The position numbers and the translations under genes are program-made. DNA of 64,000 nucleotides from Leifsonia sp. ZF2019 (GTDB lineage Bacteria; Actinomycetota; Actinomycetes; Actinomycetales; Microbacteriaceae). Location: assembly GCF_019924635.1 (NCBI RefSeq), contig NZ_CP065037.1, positions 3,782,001 to 3,846,000 of the forward strand, in the 5' to 3' direction. This document shows, piece after piece, positions 63,053-64,000 of the stretch. Position 1 is the first letter of the stretch. Every line of letters starts with the position of its first letter. The notes under the pieces are model-generated. The model was not told where the DNA came from, searched no databases, and was given only the letters and a program-made list of their open reading frames with translations.

Positions 63053-64000
63053 ATGTTCACGCCCCAGGTCGTCAAAGCCCCGACCAGCGCCGACGTGGCG
63101 CTCGCCGCGGGGGTGTCACGTGCGACGGTCTCCTTCGTCCTCAACGACAAGCCCAACTCGCGCGTGTCGGACGACACCCGTCATCGCGTGCTCGAAGCGG
63201 CACGCCTGCTCGGGTATACACCGAACACCGCAGCGCGCTCGCTGGCGAGCGGGGAGGCGGTCGCCGGCCTTCTGGTCGCGTCGTCCGCGGTCGACCACGG
63301 CGCGAACGTCGAACGCACGCTGGAGCTGCTGCTCGCCCGTACCGTCGATGACGGCACGGACGCCCTCCGGCACGCGGACGTCTCGACCACGGGCGCGGAG
63401 GCCGCCCAACTGTGGGCCAAACTCCGCCCGGAGGCGGTGCTCGCCGAAGCGGACCGGTGCGACGCCGAGGCGACGGAGGTGCTGCGACTCGCGGGTGTCC
63501 GCGCGCTGATCGTGCACGGCAGGGAGCCGGTCGGGTACGCACCCACCCTCGTCATCCCGCAGCGGCCGTTCGGTCGAGTCGCCGTCGAGCACCTGCTGGG
63601 GCTGGGTCACCGTGAGATCGCCTTCCTGATGCCGACCGCCTCCTCCGCCATGGCGGACGAGCGGCTCGCCGGGGCGCAGGAGGCCGCCGCCGCGGCGCGA
63701 GTCCGGCTCACGATCACCCACGCGGCGTCGTCCGCGGAGACCGTCCGCGACTGGGCGCACGGCCTCCGCTACGCGGGCGCGGCCCCGACCGCCGTCGTCG
63801 CAGCGCACGACGGCCTCGCCATCGCGGCCATCCGCGCACTGACCGATGCCGGGCTCCGCGTGCCCGACGACCTCTCCGTGATCGGCGCCGACGACCATCC
63901 CGCCTCGGCCGACTTCATCCCCCGCTTGACGACCATCGCGTTCGACGCGGACGAGCTCGCGGGCGACCTGGTCGAGGCCTACACGACCATGCGGGCCGGT
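63053..64000 (+). CDS. LacI-family transcriptional regulator, 3' end outside window
   Basis: 316 residues seen; ATG 63053 is used. The N-terminal DNA-binding part reads SADVALAAGVSRATVSFVLN with RVSDDTRHRVLEAARLLGYT and the hinge-helix region NTAARSLASG. The sugar-binding domain has EHLLGLGHREIAFL and AAIRALTDAGLRVPDDLSVI, then GADDHP. It probably represses the transporter-GH3 operon through the paired operators and responds to a beta-glucoside. It runs off the right edge a few residues before a normal end. Confidence 0.92.
   Translation, partial: MFTPQVVKAPTSADVALAAGVSRATVSFVLNDKPNSRVSDDTRHRVLEAARLLGYTPNTAARSLASGEAVAGLLVASSAVDHGANVERTLELLLARTVDDGTDALRHADVSTTGAEAAQLWAKLRPEAVLAEADRCDAEATEVLRLAGVRALIVHGREPVGYAPTLVIPQRPFGRVAVEHLLGLGHREIAFLMPTASSAMADERLAGAQEAAAAARVRLTITHAASSAETVRDWAHGLRYAGAAPTAVVAAHDGLAIAAIRALTDAGLRVPDDLSVIGADDHPASADFIPRLTTIAFDADELAGDLVEAYTTMRAG

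Overview
The window is high-GC DNA with frequent GTG and TTG starts, tight ATGA/GTGA gene overlaps, a HAIR-type heat-shock operator, and LacI, TetR and MarR regulators. This points to an actinobacterium, most likely a member of the Microbacteriaceae (Leifsonia-like). That assignment is inferred from gene content, not from a marker gene. I see no rRNA, tRNA or CRISPR array.

Layout: (1) 0-5.2 kb: the 5' end of an amino acid permease, a decayed FAD oxidoreductase, then a compact operon resembling the Bacillus Sdp toxin system: sdpC (toxin precursor), sdpA, sdpB, an SdpI-domain gene and a DUF1648-like gene. (2) 5.2-14.7 kb: mostly housekeeping and accessory metabolism (arginase-like, two SDRs, an MFS exporter, a DUF6421-SDR-aldolase operon), a tandem pair of structured intergenic elements, and a patch of gene remnants. 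(3) 14.8-20.4 kb: an operon on the minus strand with a processive GT2 polysaccharide synthase, a GH26 enzyme, UDP-glucose dehydrogenase and GalU. Its composition is like a hyaluronan (hasABC) locus, so the polymer probably contains glucuronate. (4) 20.9-24.4 kb: lipoprotein, nitroreductase, a frameshifted secreted protein with a small membrane partner, and an alcohol dehydrogenase. (5) 24.5-31.3 kb: a 1287-residue Ig-repeat, LPXTG-like surface protein divergent from two DUF6916 genes, a GNAT and three tandem phage-collar-domain genes.

(6) 31.4-45.4 kb is an accessory/conflict island: a RES-Xre toxin-antitoxin pair, a DUF2971 gene, a 2529-residue secreted Rhs protein with a C-terminal toxin tip and candidate immunity gene, a displaced (orphan) Rhs tip with its own coupled immunity gene, a broken membrane-protein gene, and an IS5/IS427-type insertion sequence. 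(7) 45.5-64 kb: a ClpB-type disaggregase without its N-domain under a HAIR operator, an AAA ATPase, PPK2, MarR with a divergent oxidoreductase, a GNAT, an RlmG-like methyltransferase, a permease-amidohydrolase-TetR catabolic group, and a beta-glucosidase (GH3)-sugar MFS pair divergent from a LacI regulator that runs off the end.

The best candidates for unusual biology are the Sdp-like operon with its immunity functions split over two genes, the collar-triplet/Ig-surface-protein cluster, the has-like operon carrying a GH26 gene, the Rhs orphan tip module, and the duplicated structured element at 12.1-12.5 kb, whose hairpin sequence varies while pairing is kept.
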